A stretch of 64,000 nt of DNA from M3007 sp031373665 (GCA_031373665.1 JANMMZ010000058.1:37689-101688); one strand, 5' to 3'. Positions 25,176-34,169 are shown, counted from the stretch's first letter. The notes: generated by a model not told the origin, from the letters alone. A program made the numbers and translations.

Positions 25176-26396
25176 CCCCTTCTCCCCCCTCAACACATCA
25201 TCAAGATCCACTTTTCGAGTATGTTCCGTATGCTTAAAATGCTTATTCGGATCCCTCATTTTAAACAGTCCCCCAAACTGGCGCACCACAAATCGAGGCA
25301 CTTGCCCAAGCGCATCCCAAATAGGCTGAGGTGCCTCATCCAAGCGCAAGGCCAACAGGATACCCAGTATAAAAATAACCACTGCGAGACAAAGAGCCAA
25401 AGACCAGACTGGAGCGATCAACAAACCCACCACCGCTAATACACCTGCCATTGCCAGTTGGATAAACATAGGCAATACCAAGGTGACAAAGCCAAAATAA
25501 GCCTGATTGAGGTTGAGTCGCCCCAAGCCTTTTAGCAATAAACCGGAGGAGTTGGGTAGGTTTTGAAAATAAGAAAACAACCATCGGCTGCGTTGGGTTT
25601 CTACGGCTGCGCCCGTTTCCACCTTTTCATCATAGACCATTGATTTTCGAGCATAAGCAATCTTTTCACCGCGCCAAATCAAAAAATTCTGCAATATTTT
25701 ATCCTCTTGGAGCATTTTTTTCCATTGATTTTGGCCATCCTTGATTGCTGGACTGTTCAAATAGGCTTGGTACAAGGCTGATTCAGTAGCCATGCCCGAT
25801 CCACTGATGACCGATGATCCACCCAATAAATACGGCACATACCGCTCTATATAATTTTTATAATGCTCGCCCATGCTATCTAAAGCAGCATAAGTGCTGT
25901 CCAAATTTTTGGCTTTTCGTTGCCCTTGTATGCACCGATGCCCTGCGTTAGCATATACATTGATGGTGGATAAAAAATCGGGATGAGCCAAGTTGTCGGC
26001 ATCAAATACTGCAATATAATCATGGTTGCGTTGGAAGTTTTCAATGGCATGTATGATGCTTTTGGCTTTCAATCGCAGCGGTGCTGCTGGCTTGAGCAAA
26101 GTAAAGCGTGGATCCGTGATCACTACATCAAGATCGGGGCATTCATCGGCTACCAAATAGATATGTAGGTGTGGATACTGTTGCCGCAGGAGCGATTGTA
26201 CCAAGGGCTCTGCAATGGCCGCATTCCGATATGCTGTGATGATACAGCCATAATCAAACAGGATTGGAGGTGTTTGGATCTGTTTGGTTCGCTCTTTTCC
26301 AAACGCCAATGCCAACAGTATGGTTAGCATTGGATACACCAACTGGATCACCAGTAATAGAGACAGCCCTATAAAAACGTACTTAATAATCTGCAT
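25167..26396 (-). CDS. Membrane-bound family 2 glycosyltransferase
   Basis: The protein has 409 residues. An N-terminal membrane segment (about 5-30) is followed by the GT2 catalytic domain: GCIITAYRNAAIAEPLVQSL, LVADECPD, the DxD-like YIAVFDADNLAHPDFL, and the QRSRW form of the QxxRW motif near 270, which marks processive or membrane-embedded GT2 enzymes. Two to three membrane segments follow at about 310-370. It adds sugars from nucleotide donors on the cytoplasmic face, probably for an exopolysaccharide or lipid-linked glycan. It directly abuts the O-antigen ligase-like gene with no spacer and is probably its operon partner. Donor and acceptor are unknown. Confidence 0.9.
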   Translation of the reverse strand: MQIIKYVFIGLSLLLVIQLVYPMLTILLALAFGKERTKQIQTPPILFDYGCIITAYRNAAIAEPLVQSLLRQQYPHLHIYLVADECPDLDVVITDPRFTLLKPAAPLRLKAKSIIHAIENFQRNHDYIAVFDADNLAHPDFLSTINVYANAGHRCIQGQRKAKNLDSTYAALDSMGEHYKNYIERYVPYLLGGSSVISGSGMATESALYQAYLNSPAIKDGQNQWKKMLQEDKILQNFLIWRGEKIAYARKSMVYDEKVETGAAVETQRSRWLFSYFQNLPNSSGLLLKGLGRLNLNQAYFGFVTLVLPMFIQLAMAGVLAVVGLLIAPVWSLALCLAVVIFILGILLALRLDEAPQPIWDALGQVPRFVVRQFGGLFKMRDPNKHFKHTEHTRKVDLDDVLRGEKGEL

Positions 26397-27686
26397 TTAT
26401 TCTAAATTCTTTGATGCGTTTTCGAGTGTTGCCATTTTCCAAAACCACAAAGTGAAAAACAAGTAAAATCCGACACCAATGGCTGTTTCCAAGGTATATT
26501 CAACCATAAATGACAAGAAAACAATGATTTGAAACAAGATGAATAAATAAAATCGCCGCGCTTGGGGCAGAAAAAACGGGGCAATCAAAGCAACCAGACT
26601 CAAGATGATTCCAAAAAGTCCTGTACCCGCTAAAATATATACAAACTGATTGTGTGGCAATTTTGGATCCAACGAGTACCTCGGAAACCGATCATTGGCC
26701 ATGCGCTGGGCTTCCATTTGAAGGTCACCCGATCCAGTACCCGTGATTGGCTGTTCTTTCCAAAGCAAATATCCAATGTGTAGCGACACAAACCGATCTG
26801 AATCTGAATAAGTTCCCCCTTCATTATTTCGGTATTTTTGCCAATCATACACCATATAATTGATCCGCTCTTGCAGGCTTGGTATAAACTTAATGGCTGC
26901 TATAGGCAATGCAACTATGAATGCCAAGGCTGCCAAACCTATTTTCCAGCGACCAGTACGGAACACCGACCAAAACACCGTAAATACAAGCCCAGCATAC
27001 AAAGCAGCAATCCCGCTTCGGACACTCAACAGGTGAATAAATCCAAACAAGAACAGCACACAAATAGCCTGAATATAACGCTCCCACTTGAAGCGAATAT
27101 AGAAATTTTGCATAAATAGCCAAGCCCCCGAAAATATAGCACAAGCCAAGGTCAGGCTAAACCTAATATGATTGCGCGGTACTGGTATGGGTCGGCCATG
27201 CTTGAGGTCTTCGACCATTTGGGTATAATGGATAGCAAAATTGATCCCTACTCCAATACAAATAACGACCATTGTAATCAGCAATAGGAATAAGACCGTT
27301 TTCATTTGTCGGCCCGATAGGGGAGGCATATTGGCGAAAGCCCAAGGCAAAAACAAGAATGGAAGTCGGATTCGCGTGAAATTGCGCCACCCCGGCAAGT
27401 AGTCGCTCCAAAAATAACTGGTCGCAGGCACTAGAAATAGTAGCGACATCAGCAAAAAAGTAGGTTGGTGCCAGAGTCGTTTGAAGGATGCTCCCAAGGC
27501 TTTGCCCCAAGTGGGGGCTTGCCCTTGTTGTCCAGCGGTACTTATGACGTGCCAGATAGAAGCCAACACCGTCAGTGCTTGGCTCAGGGTTAGCAAAAAA
27601 GGCGACCATGTCAGCCCAACTACAAAGGTAGAGGCTGCCAAAAATGCTAGGTGCGAGGCAGTAAATGGACGGATTGGGTTATTCAT
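26397..27686 (-). CDS. O-antigen ligase/polymerase-family membrane protein
   Basis: The protein has 429 residues with about ten to eleven membrane segments. The longest periplasmic loop contains the Wzy_C-type region: WKEQPITGTGSGDLQMEAQR and PHNQFVYILAGTGLFGIILS, where the His and the GTG turn are typical. This family joins polysaccharide to lipid A-core, polymerises repeat units, or links glycans to proteins; sequence alone does not separate these roles. It overlaps the upstream membrane-protein gene by eight bases and abuts the GT2 gene, so the three form a leftward envelope-glycan operon. Confidence 0.88.
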   Translation of the reverse strand: MNNPIRPFTASHLAFLAASTFVVGLTWSPFLLTLSQALTVLASIWHVISTAGQQGQAPTWGKALGASFKRLWHQPTFLLMSLLFLVPATSYFWSDYLPGWRNFTRIRLPFLFLPWAFANMPPLSGRQMKTVLFLLLITMVVICIGVGINFAIHYTQMVEDLKHGRPIPVPRNHIRFSLTLACAIFSGAWLFMQNFYIRFKWERYIQAICVLFLFGFIHLLSVRSGIAALYAGLVFTVFWSVFRTGRWKIGLAALAFIVALPIAAIKFIPSLQERINYMVYDWQKYRNNEGGTYSDSDRFVSLHIGYLLWKEQPITGTGSGDLQMEAQRMANDRFPRYSLDPKLPHNQFVYILAGTGLFGIILSLVALIAPFFLPQARRFYLFILFQIIVFLSFMVEYTLETAIGVGFYLFFTLWFWKMATLENASKNLE

Positions 27687-28437
27687 CTCTGGATTCAGCG
27701 AAGTCTAAAATCATGATTTTTTGCCATATTTTGACTGATAAGCCTTGAGTGAGGGTTTCTATATCGTTTACTCCTTGGAGTACGATTTCGTCGTCCATAT
27801 TTTGAGCAAAAAGAGCGGCTATTTTTGACGTAAGTGCCAGCAATTCCGAGCAATAATCCAAGTAACGGTTGAGTTGGTACCTATCCAATTTTCGCTCAGG
27901 CGAAGAAGTGGTATCTTTTAGTCGTGCAAAAAGTTGAGCAGGGTCTTTGGTCAATTGGTGCATGTCTATCACGTGTGCAATACTACGCAATTGGTGCATA
28001 GCCTTTAGTGCAATGCGCCGTTTCAGGCGATTTTCAAGACTCCCCAAGAAATATAGCGTCAATGCCAGAAATATCAGTTCATTGATACCCGATTCGGTGG
28101 CCTGTACTAGGTCGTGGACAGCATCGGTATTCAGTTGGAAATGGTGCATGGCCTGAATAATAGCCCAACCTACCAAACCCAACAACAGACAGGTAGCCAC
28201 TATGATGGCTATCCTGATGGGCCAGAGCGGTTTGGATAGTTTCCGCGCTACTTCTTCCGATTCTACAGAGAGTTCATAAAATTCTTGACTTACCCTATAC
28301 AATCCAGATTCTGGAAACCGCTCCCCTATGCGTTGCTCCAGTTTTTTAATCGTGTGCAGCAATGTATGAGCCTTCAACTCCGTGAATTTGCCACGCTTGA
28401 TGGTCGAATGCTTTAGCCCAAGTAAATAATGTATCAT
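27679..28437 (-). CDS. Membrane protein of unknown function in the glycan operon
   Basis: I start the gene at the ATG at 28437 (MIHYLLGLKH), because the ATG at 28458 falls on the upstream side of the -7 element at 28446-28453. The 252-residue protein has two membrane segments (about 85-105 IAIIVATCLLLGLVGWAIIQ and 125-150) with long cytoplasmic helical regions on both sides. I do not recognise a family. The helices could form coiled coils. It is the first gene of the leftward operon with the O-antigen ligase-like and GT2 genes and overlaps the former by eight bases, so it may help organise polysaccharide assembly. Confidence 0.7.
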   Translation of the reverse strand: MIHYLLGLKHSTIKRGKFTELKAHTLLHTIKKLEQRIGERFPESGLYRVSQEFYELSVESEEVARKLSKPLWPIRIAIIVATCLLLGLVGWAIIQAMHHFQLNTDAVHDLVQATESGINELIFLALTLYFLGSLENRLKRRIALKAMHQLRSIAHVIDMHQLTKDPAQLFARLKDTTSSPERKLDRYQLNRYLDYCSELLALTSKIAALFAQNMDDEIVLQGVNDIETLTQGLSVKIWQKIMILDFAESRDE

Positions 28438-28445
28438 AATCTTCG

Positions 28446-28453
28446 CAAAGATA
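28446..28453 (-). promoter_or_regulatory. -7 element (TATCTTTG) of the glycan operon
   Basis: Minus-strand TATCTTTG, an exact TAnnTTTG match, lies eight bases before the chosen ATG at 28437, implying a very short leader. Confidence 0.5.
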
Positions 28454-28525
28454 AGCAAGTATAAGGTACGGTGTCGAAATAAGTTCCTTCATTTGATCCC
28501 GAAACCATCCCTAAGAGTTTGGGGC

Positions 28526-28558
28526 AAAAAAAAAGCCACCCGACTTACGTCGCGTGGC
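28526..28558 (-). terminator. Rho-independent terminator of the T9SS plug gene
   Basis: Stem GCCACCCGAC (28535-28544) and GTCGCGTGGC (28549-28558) with one mismatch and a TTAC loop. On the minus strand it is followed by nine T (A-run 28526-28534). This is the classic form and lies about 170 bases after the end of the gene at 28729. Confidence 0.8.
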
Positions 28559-28728
28559 AAAACCAAATGAAAACAATCTTCCTACCGTATTCTATAATTC
28601 TTTATTTGGATTTTCTGTTTTTGTGTCATTTATACGGAACAATATTTCATTAGTCACATTTTAGTCACGGTTTGGTTTGATTTTTTTCTTCCCCTTTTGT
28701 AAGTCATTGATTTTCAAAATAATCTAAA

Positions 28729-30009
28729 CTATTTTGTTCGTTTATAGTCAATGCTACTGGCTGCTACTAAACGATCGAATCGGGCTCCAAAAGGTCTAAA
28801 ATAAACCAATGCGGTGTAAATATTTCCAGTTTCATGCCAATTTCCCTCAAATCCATCCAAATCTATCGCCTTGGTTTCTCTGTTTACAACTAAATACTGA
28901 TAATTATAATATCCTTGTTTTAGAAACGGCGCACAAAAATATGCTTTTGATTCCGAATTGTACTCCATTTTAAATTCTTTTTTGAGTTGCCAATCTGACA
29001 AAGCTCCAAAGACATATACATCTTCATCTTCTAAAGGCGTATTTTGCGAAATGGCGATCAATACTTCGGCATAATCACATTGTAAAAGTGTTTGATTGGC
29101 GTTTTTGTTTTCGATAATGAAACCTCCATCAGCATCTTGTTCATATACGATGGGTCGGTTAAACCTAGATTCGTCACGCTGAACCGTCACTTCATAATAA
29201 TCTATTTTTTCATTGATGGCTCTTACTCGTTCCCTACGGACATCAAAACTACGAATATCAAAATAACGAAATTCTTTACCTGCCGGAAACACTATTTTAT
29301 CTTGAAAATCAAACACCAAATCCTCGCCCCTTGTGATGAATGGCTTTATGGGTCCTATCATGTTGTCCCATCTACCATTCTGCAACACAAATGCTTTTAT
29401 ATCATTCTGCGGATTATTCACCCGATCTTTAGCCACTGTTACGGTGAAGTCAATTTCGTGGTGGGTATCTATTTTATCCACTTTTACTGGCCTCACAAAC
29501 TGCGCATTGAGTTTCCAGTTGGGTTCTACTACGCAAAATCGGCGCACGATCACCAATTGGTTGTCATTGTTGTCATCAAACACTTTGAGTAAATAATTGC
29601 CTGATTTAGTCCAACGTAAGTTGTTGTTGGGCATATACAACTGGTAATGTGTATATTGAGCCAGTGTATTGAACGAACTTTCGATATTCAGGATACGATC
29701 TTCTGTATAACCATTGATATATTCTGTTTCGAGTAAGTCAGACGGAGTCCAATCACTATTACAATGTACAACTGTATAGTTGTAATCCATCAAATCAGTG
29801 CCAAAATGATCAAATTCAAACCTCAAAATACCATTTGGAGCATTTAAATTGACCAAAGGAAGCGACATTTGAAGACCGCTTAGGGAAAACTGTACGGTAA
29901 GAATGTTTTCGTCCAAGACAGCTACTTCGTTTTGAGCAGCCATAGGAATATTCATGACTATTAGCGCCAAAGAATATCTGATGATGACATGAAGCAACGA
30001 TTTATACAT
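28729..30009 (-). CDS. Type IX secretion system plug protein (DUF5103 family)
   Basis: The protein has 426 residues with a signal peptide (MYKSLLHVIIRYSLALIVMN ... AAQ). The N-terminal half has the family's beta-sandwich pattern: LPLVNLNAPNGILRFEFDHF, DYNYTVVHCNSDWTPSDL, ETEYINGYTED, and the YTHYQLYMPNNNLRWTKSGN segment. In the C-terminal part, EDVYVFGALSDWQLKKEFKM looks like a second sandwich domain. DUF5103 proteins are annotated as T9SS plug proteins, which close the translocon channel on the periplasmic side. This fits the many T9SS cargo proteins in the window. The gene stands alone, with a promoter at 30064-30092 and a terminator at 28526-28558. Confidence 0.88.
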   Translation of the reverse strand: MYKSLLHVIIRYSLALIVMNIPMAAQNEVAVLDENILTVQFSLSGLQMSLPLVNLNAPNGILRFEFDHFGTDLMDYNYTVVHCNSDWTPSDLLETEYINGYTEDRILNIESSFNTLAQYTHYQLYMPNNNLRWTKSGNYLLKVFDDNNDNQLVIVRRFCVVEPNWKLNAQFVRPVKVDKIDTHHEIDFTVTVAKDRVNNPQNDIKAFVLQNGRWDNMIGPIKPFITRGEDLVFDFQDKIVFPAGKEFRYFDIRSFDVRRERVRAINEKIDYYEVTVQRDESRFNRPIVYEQDADGGFIIENKNANQTLLQCDYAEVLIAISQNTPLEDEDVYVFGALSDWQLKKEFKMEYNSESKAYFCAPFLKQGYYNYQYLVVNRETKAIDLDGFEGNWHETGNIYTALVYFRPFGARFDRLVAASSIDYKRTK

Positions 30010-30063
30010 TGATTATCTCTTTGATGGTCTGCTTTAAATTTTGTGTTCCGACGGATTGGAAAG

Positions 30064-30092
30064 CAAAAGTATCATTAATATTTAAAAATCAA
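30064..30092 (-). promoter_or_regulatory. Promoter of the T9SS plug gene (TTG-N18-TACTTTTG)
   Basis: On the minus strand the -33 TTG is at 30090-30092 and the -7 TACTTTTG at 30064-30071, with an 18-base gap. The leader to the ATG at 30009 is about 48 bases. Confidence 0.65.
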
Positions 30093-30104
30093 AGAAAAAG
30101 TACC

Positions 30105-30112
30105 TACCTTTG
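30105..30112 (+). promoter_or_regulatory. -7 element (TACCTTTG) for the small membrane protein gene
   Basis: TACCTTTG matches TAnnTTTG exactly, 96 bases upstream of the ATG at 30209. It lies back to back with the plug-gene promoter. No -33 TTG is visible. Confidence 0.4.
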
Positions 30113-30208
30113 TGTGAAAACCTATTAAGTGTATAAACATGGAATAAAGGTTTTTGTTTAATTTAATTAAGAAAGGTTTATTGTTCATTAAACAAAACAA
30201 AACATATT

Positions 30209-30661
30209 ATGAGGTATTTTATTGTATTTTCGATGGTCTTTGTTGCACATCTGGGTGTCATGGGGCAAACATCTATTCCTGAAAAAGAGAAAATGCTTAT
30301 TCTATCCAAAAAGGATTTGTTTTTCTCTCACGACCTATCCATTGCCAATTATCAGTTTGATAATGCCGCCCTCAATGAAGCACTGTACGCGGCGGCTCTT
30401 TCGCATAAAAAACGCAAAAGAAATACTATTATTGGAGGTGTTGTCCTTGGCTTAGGTGCGGCGTACACTGGCATAGGTATTGCGCTAGGTGCTTCAAAAC
30501 AAGACAAACCACTCACCAAAGAAGTAAGTTCTGTTTTTTCAAGATTATTTATTGGTTTGGGTGTCGTTGGGATGGGAGTATCTATTCCTTTTTTTGTGAC
30601 TGCTAAAAATAGGAAAAAAGATATGGTTAAGGCTTTAGGAAAGGGTAAGGGGTTAAATTAG
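30209..30661 (+). CDS. Small exported membrane protein of unknown function
   Basis: The protein has 150 residues with a signal peptide (MRYFIVFSMVFVAHLGVMGQ), a charged middle part and two glycine-rich membrane segments (about 75-93 and 115-134), joined and flanked by lysine-rich stretches (HKKRKR, KNRKKD). I recognise no family. It ends inside the 3' end of the convergent restriction endonuclease gene with a nine-base overlap. It has its own -7 element and a leader of nearly 100 bases. Confidence 0.6.
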   Translation: MRYFIVFSMVFVAHLGVMGQTSIPEKEKMLILSKKDLFFSHDLSIANYQFDNAALNEALYAAALSHKKRKRNTIIGGVVLGLGAAYTGIGIALGASKQDKPLTKEVSSVFSRLFIGLGVVGMGVSIPFFVTAKNRKKDMVKALGKGKGLN

Positions 30662-31831
30662 GAAATATGTTTGGCTTGGAGGGAATAATAAGTCAAGCGC
30701 ATTGGGTTTTATTTTAAAAATGGGCCCTTTCTCAAGGACAGACCCTGTTGGTTTTTGTTTGATCAAATGATCAAGCGTTATAATGCCTTGCTCCAGTAAA
30801 ATGTCAAATTGTGATACGATCGGTTTTTTAGTATGTTCTACTTTCTTGTACTGAAAGCATTCCTTTCCGTCTATTATTTTAGAATCAGCACTGATCCAAA
30901 ATGTTTCATTGTGCTTTTCGAGTAGTCGTTTATGCAGTATCTCTAAACTCCAAATAACAAAATCTCCAATGTCTTTTTTATCAGAATTTTCTAATAATTG
31001 GTTGGCTTGGGTATCCATCTTCAACATTAACCCCTGCGAGTTTCTCATCAGTGCTGAGACCGTACAATATAATTTAAAATCAACTTCACGTTGGTATCCA
31101 AAGTGTTTCAAAATCTCTGCCGAACTTTTAAATTTACTCAAACTCCAATCAGGGACTTGGGCGAATAAGTTCTTTCTATTGCTACGTTCGTCGCGAAATG
31201 ATTTTAGTTCTATTCCCTTGTAATCAGGCTTCTTCGATGAGTTAATATCTATGTTTAGCAGTGTTTCAAGTGTCCTGCCGATGGCTGTATCAGCATTCAA
31301 AGTGGCCGGAATAAACCCTCTTGACCCAATTTCTTTAAGTTTCATCAAGAGCTCATCAGCAACTTTATTTGATTGACGATTGATCTCGGTGATGAATGCT
31401 TGGATTGGATTATCGAGAGATGAATGCAACAATGATTCCAAGTCAAGTGTAGTGATATTCAGGATATACACCATCTTTTGGAAGACAATAATTCCCAAAA
31501 TGTCATTTGCTACCGCATATTGTCCAAGTCCTTTAAACCAAATTCTTGGGTCGCCTTTCTTAGTGTTTGGGCGATACAGCGAGGTGACCGATTGTATTTC
31601 GCGATCACGCTCCAGTAAAATCGCACTCACTAAAACCTTGTTTTCTGGGCCTTGTTTCTGGGTGTTAAAATCATGGATATTTTGATGTTTCAAATAGTTT
31701 CTCACCGAGCCAGTTGCATCCATAATTGATTTCTCCAAACCAGTACCCGTTGGCTCAATCAAAGCAAGTTCAACCGAGTTTTCAGTGAGCACTCTGATCC
31801 TTTCTATTTCAATAGTGGTAAGTTGGCGCAT
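30653..31831 (-). CDS. Type II restriction endonuclease, MvaI/BcnI family
   Basis: The protein has 392 residues. The catalytic region has the MvaI/BcnI arrangement GRTLETLLNIDIN (Glu189), then PDYKGIELKSFRDE with Asp203, Glu208 and Lys210 as the D-ExK metal site. MvaI and BcnI cut CCWGG and CCSGG as monomers. The N-terminal 175 residues (EPTGTGLEKSIMDATGSVRN) are an extra domain seen in longer members, and I cannot assign its function. It follows the cytosine methyltransferase gene by six bases, so the two form a restriction-modification operon with modification first. The recognition site is probably CC-N-GG-like, by family only. Confidence 0.88.
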   Translation of the reverse strand: MRQLTTIEIERIRVLTENSVELALIEPTGTGLEKSIMDATGSVRNYLKHQNIHDFNTQKQGPENKVLVSAILLERDREIQSVTSLYRPNTKKGDPRIWFKGLGQYAVANDILGIIVFQKMVYILNITTLDLESLLHSSLDNPIQAFITEINRQSNKVADELLMKLKEIGSRGFIPATLNADTAIGRTLETLLNIDINSSKKPDYKGIELKSFRDERSNRKNLFAQVPDWSLSKFKSSAEILKHFGYQREVDFKLYCTVSALMRNSQGLMLKMDTQANQLLENSDKKDIGDFVIWSLEILHKRLLEKHNETFWISADSKIIDGKECFQYKKVEHTKKPIVSQFDILLEQGIITLDHLIKQKPTGSVLEKGPIFKIKPNALDLLFPPSQTYFLI

Positions 31832-31837
31832 ACGAAA

Positions 31838-34063
31838 CTATGTTATTTTTTTTAATATCTCTAGCGCCACGGCACGAGCCATCAGTGGCGGCACGGCATT
31901 GCCAACCAAAGTAAACTGGGGTACTTCATATTTTCGTTTGTTACCTCCAGTGGAGCGTTTTCCTTGAAATACAAATGAATCATCAAAGGATTGTAGCCTT
32001 GCCATTTCACGCACCGTTAACGCCCTTGGGTTGGAGTAATGAATATAATCGTCGGCGATGGTCATAATGGTTGAACTTTGAGAATCCGGCTTCAATACAT
32101 TATAATTTCTCTTTTCTGAATCCAGCCCTATCTCTTTCAAGGTTTGTTTGGCAGTATCATAATCGCCAGCAGTCAAAATAACATCTAATCGTTTGACAAC
32201 ATCCTCATTTTGTTTGCTCGTTTTGTGATTGTGTAAAGGTGCTACGATATGGGTAAGCGTGTTTTCAAGTTCTTCAGAATTTCGTACATAAAATGGGTTT
32301 TTCGCATTCACAAACCTACCATTTAATCGGCCTTTTTTTGACCACTCGGCATACGTCAGACCCCTTTTTTCGTCTGGTTTTCCATCTGCATCACGTTTTT
32401 TAACAAGGGACAACATTGCCTCGGTCGAACCATTGTATTTTGCCTTAAGATCAACTTTTTCATAATCGAAACGCTCATCATCATTGCCAATAAAATCCAA
32501 ATCGTGCAACGCCTCAAATACGGTTACTTTATCCTTGCCGGTTACCGTTGGTGGTACCTCATGTATTAGTTTTTGATCTTTCCTACAACCAATAAATAAT
32601 ACCCTTTCACGATTTTGTGGCACGCCATAATTAGATGCCAAGGCAACAAAAGGTTGCTCTATATTGTACAACCTAATATGTGATAATATTTCCTCAAACT
32701 CCTGCTCTTTTTTTGCCTTTACTACAAACTCATGTAGTTCACTCATGCACTCGTCAAAAGAATAAGCAAAAATTTCTAAGGCAGTAATGATTTGCTTTAT
32801 CTCATTTGTAAAATTGGCATTTGGTTTTAGGGTATTGAAGGCAGCCTGCATTTTATCCACAATGGTTTCTGCCTCAATAGAAGTCAAGAAATGATCAAAA
32901 CCATCGGCAAAAAAATCATTGTCTAAATCCGAAAATGATTTCTCATTAATTACTTTCTTTCTGATATAGGCCAATTCCCTACTTCTTTTTAGTAAATTAA
33001 AGCCGTGCCTTATGGTGCTGATATTTTTATCTGTTTTACTTGTTTTATAATCAACAATCTTGGGCGTAAGCACCTTGAATTTATTTTCTACGTTTTGTAT
33101 GTATGCATCTCTGGCCTGCTCGTATTCTTTATCAGTTGATTTTTCAAATTGTAGTCTAAGGCTGTAGCACTCTAAAATGAAGGGCTGCTCCGTCTCTACT
33201 TTTCGCAATTGTGCAACAAAGTGAGTAAGTTTATAAAATTCTTGCAAATCAACAATGGAGCGAATTTCCTGTAGGATCATGTCTTTAATTTTGCCTTCTT
33301 CCTTGGTCAAAATACCTTTCACATTTTCCATGACAAAATATTTTGGGCGCAATTGCCGAATTACCTTGAGATAATGCGCAAATAAGTCATCTTTCTTATC
33401 GAATTTTTTCCGCTTCCCTGCCAAACTAAAACTTTGGCAAGGCGGACCACCGCATACAATGTCAACTTCTTGCCCCTTTAGTTTCTTTAGAAAATTATCT
33501 AAAAAATCAGGCTCAGTTATATCTTGGCGGAGAAATTCGGCATCAAGACCCAGTTGGTAGTTGTACCTTGCCAAGTGGGTTAGTTCACAGTTTTCATTTA
33601 TATCACTAGCCAGTTTAAAATCATAATATTTGTCCCCATATTCAGCCTGTAAGAAGCCTTCACTGAATCCACCTGCACCTGCAAATAAATCGACAAAAGT
33701 TATTTTTTTCATCCTCTGGTACACCGCAGGGGCTTCACAGACAATGTTTAAATCCGTATTCTCTTTCCTACTATTGACCAAAGAGAGGATTTTATCTTTG
33801 ACCTTTTTTTCCGTAAAATTAGAATGTGGCACTGTCTCAAAGTGTTTTTCAACCGCTTGTTTCAAAAAAGTCAAAAACTTATTGATGGTCTTATGGTTAT
33901 ACTCCGTTTCTTTCACCAATTGGTTTATATTATCCCAATCCTCTTTTTTTATTTTTTCGCCAGTTGATACCTTTATTTGTACCTCTTTTTGACGTAATAC
34001 CAAGTGAATTGGAAATTTTTTGCTTTTATCAGCCTTATCTAAGTAAAATTTGACATTTATCAT
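31838..34063 (-). CDS. DNA (cytosine-5)-methyltransferase with N-terminal integrase-type Arm DNA-binding domain
   Basis: Residue numbers below count from the upstream ATG at 34117 (759 residues); I prefer the ATG at 34063 (residue 19, MINVKFYLDK), which begins right where the extra domain starts. Residues 19-100 match the Arm DNA-binding domain of Bacteroidota tyrosine recombinases: NVKFYLDKADKSKKFPIHLV, QIKVSTGEKIKKEDWD and a closing helix. From 136 (MKKITFVDLFAGAGGFSEG) it is a complete C5 methyltransferase: motif I at 141-150, motif IV GGPPCQSF with catalytic Cys227, motif VI VMENV with Glu264, motif VIII YGVPQNRERVLFIG near 497, and motif X LVGNAVPPLMARAV near the end. About 200 charged, helical residues are inserted between motifs VI and VIII. 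It protects host DNA from the nuclease encoded six bases downstream. The N-terminal extension may target or autoregulate. Confidence 0.9.
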   Translation of the reverse strand: MINVKFYLDKADKSKKFPIHLVLRQKEVQIKVSTGEKIKKEDWDNINQLVKETEYNHKTINKFLTFLKQAVEKHFETVPHSNFTEKKVKDKILSLVNSRKENTDLNIVCEAPAVYQRMKKITFVDLFAGAGGFSEGFLQAEYGDKYYDFKLASDINENCELTHLARYNYQLGLDAEFLRQDITEPDFLDNFLKKLKGQEVDIVCGGPPCQSFSLAGKRKKFDKKDDLFAHYLKVIRQLRPKYFVMENVKGILTKEEGKIKDMILQEIRSIVDLQEFYKLTHFVAQLRKVETEQPFILECYSLRLQFEKSTDKEYEQARDAYIQNVENKFKVLTPKIVDYKTSKTDKNISTIRHGFNLLKRSRELAYIRKKVINEKSFSDLDNDFFADGFDHFLTSIEAETIVDKMQAAFNTLKPNANFTNEIKQIITALEIFAYSFDECMSELHEFVVKAKKEQEFEEILSHIRLYNIEQPFVALASNYGVPQNRERVLFIGCRKDQKLIHEVPPTVTGKDKVTVFEALHDLDFIGNDDERFDYEKVDLKAKYNGSTEAMLSLVKKRDADGKPDEKRGLTYAEWSKKGRLNGRFVNAKNPFYVRNSEELENTLTHIVAPLHNHKTSKQNEDVVKRLDVILTAGDYDTAKQTLKEIGLDSEKRNYNVLKPDSQSSTIMTIADDYIHYSNPRALTVREMARLQSFDDSFVFQGKRSTGGNKRKYEVPQFTLVGNAVPPLMARAVALEILKKIT

Positions 34064-34065
34064 AT

Positions 34066-34101
34066 TGCGGACATTTTTACGGATGCGGACAAATTTACGG
34101 A
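34066..34101. promoter_or_regulatory. Two tandem 18-bp repeats upstream of the methyltransferase start
   Basis: TGCGGACATTTTTACGGA (34066-34083) is followed at once by TGCGGACAAATTTACGGA (34084-34101), two mismatches. They end two bases before the preferred start codon at 34063-34061 (minus strand). If the ATG at 34117 is used instead, they encode basic residues FVRIRKNVR. Placement suggests an operator or translational control site. Confidence 0.5.
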
Positions 34102-34169
34102 CACTTTTGATATTCACAATAATTAAACTACTTTTTTTAATAAATTTCCAATTTCCAAAATAGAAACCC

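Noticed and set aside
30653..34117. Recombinase or integrase gene, from the Arm-type domain at the methyltransferase start
   Set aside because: The frame continues into a complete C5 methyltransferase, and no tyrosine-recombinase catalytic domain or attachment site is visible.
34064..34117. Upstream ATG at 34117 as the methyltransferase start
   Set aside because: It would translate the tandem repeats as a basic stretch with no match to the Arm domain. I prefer 34063 but cannot exclude it.
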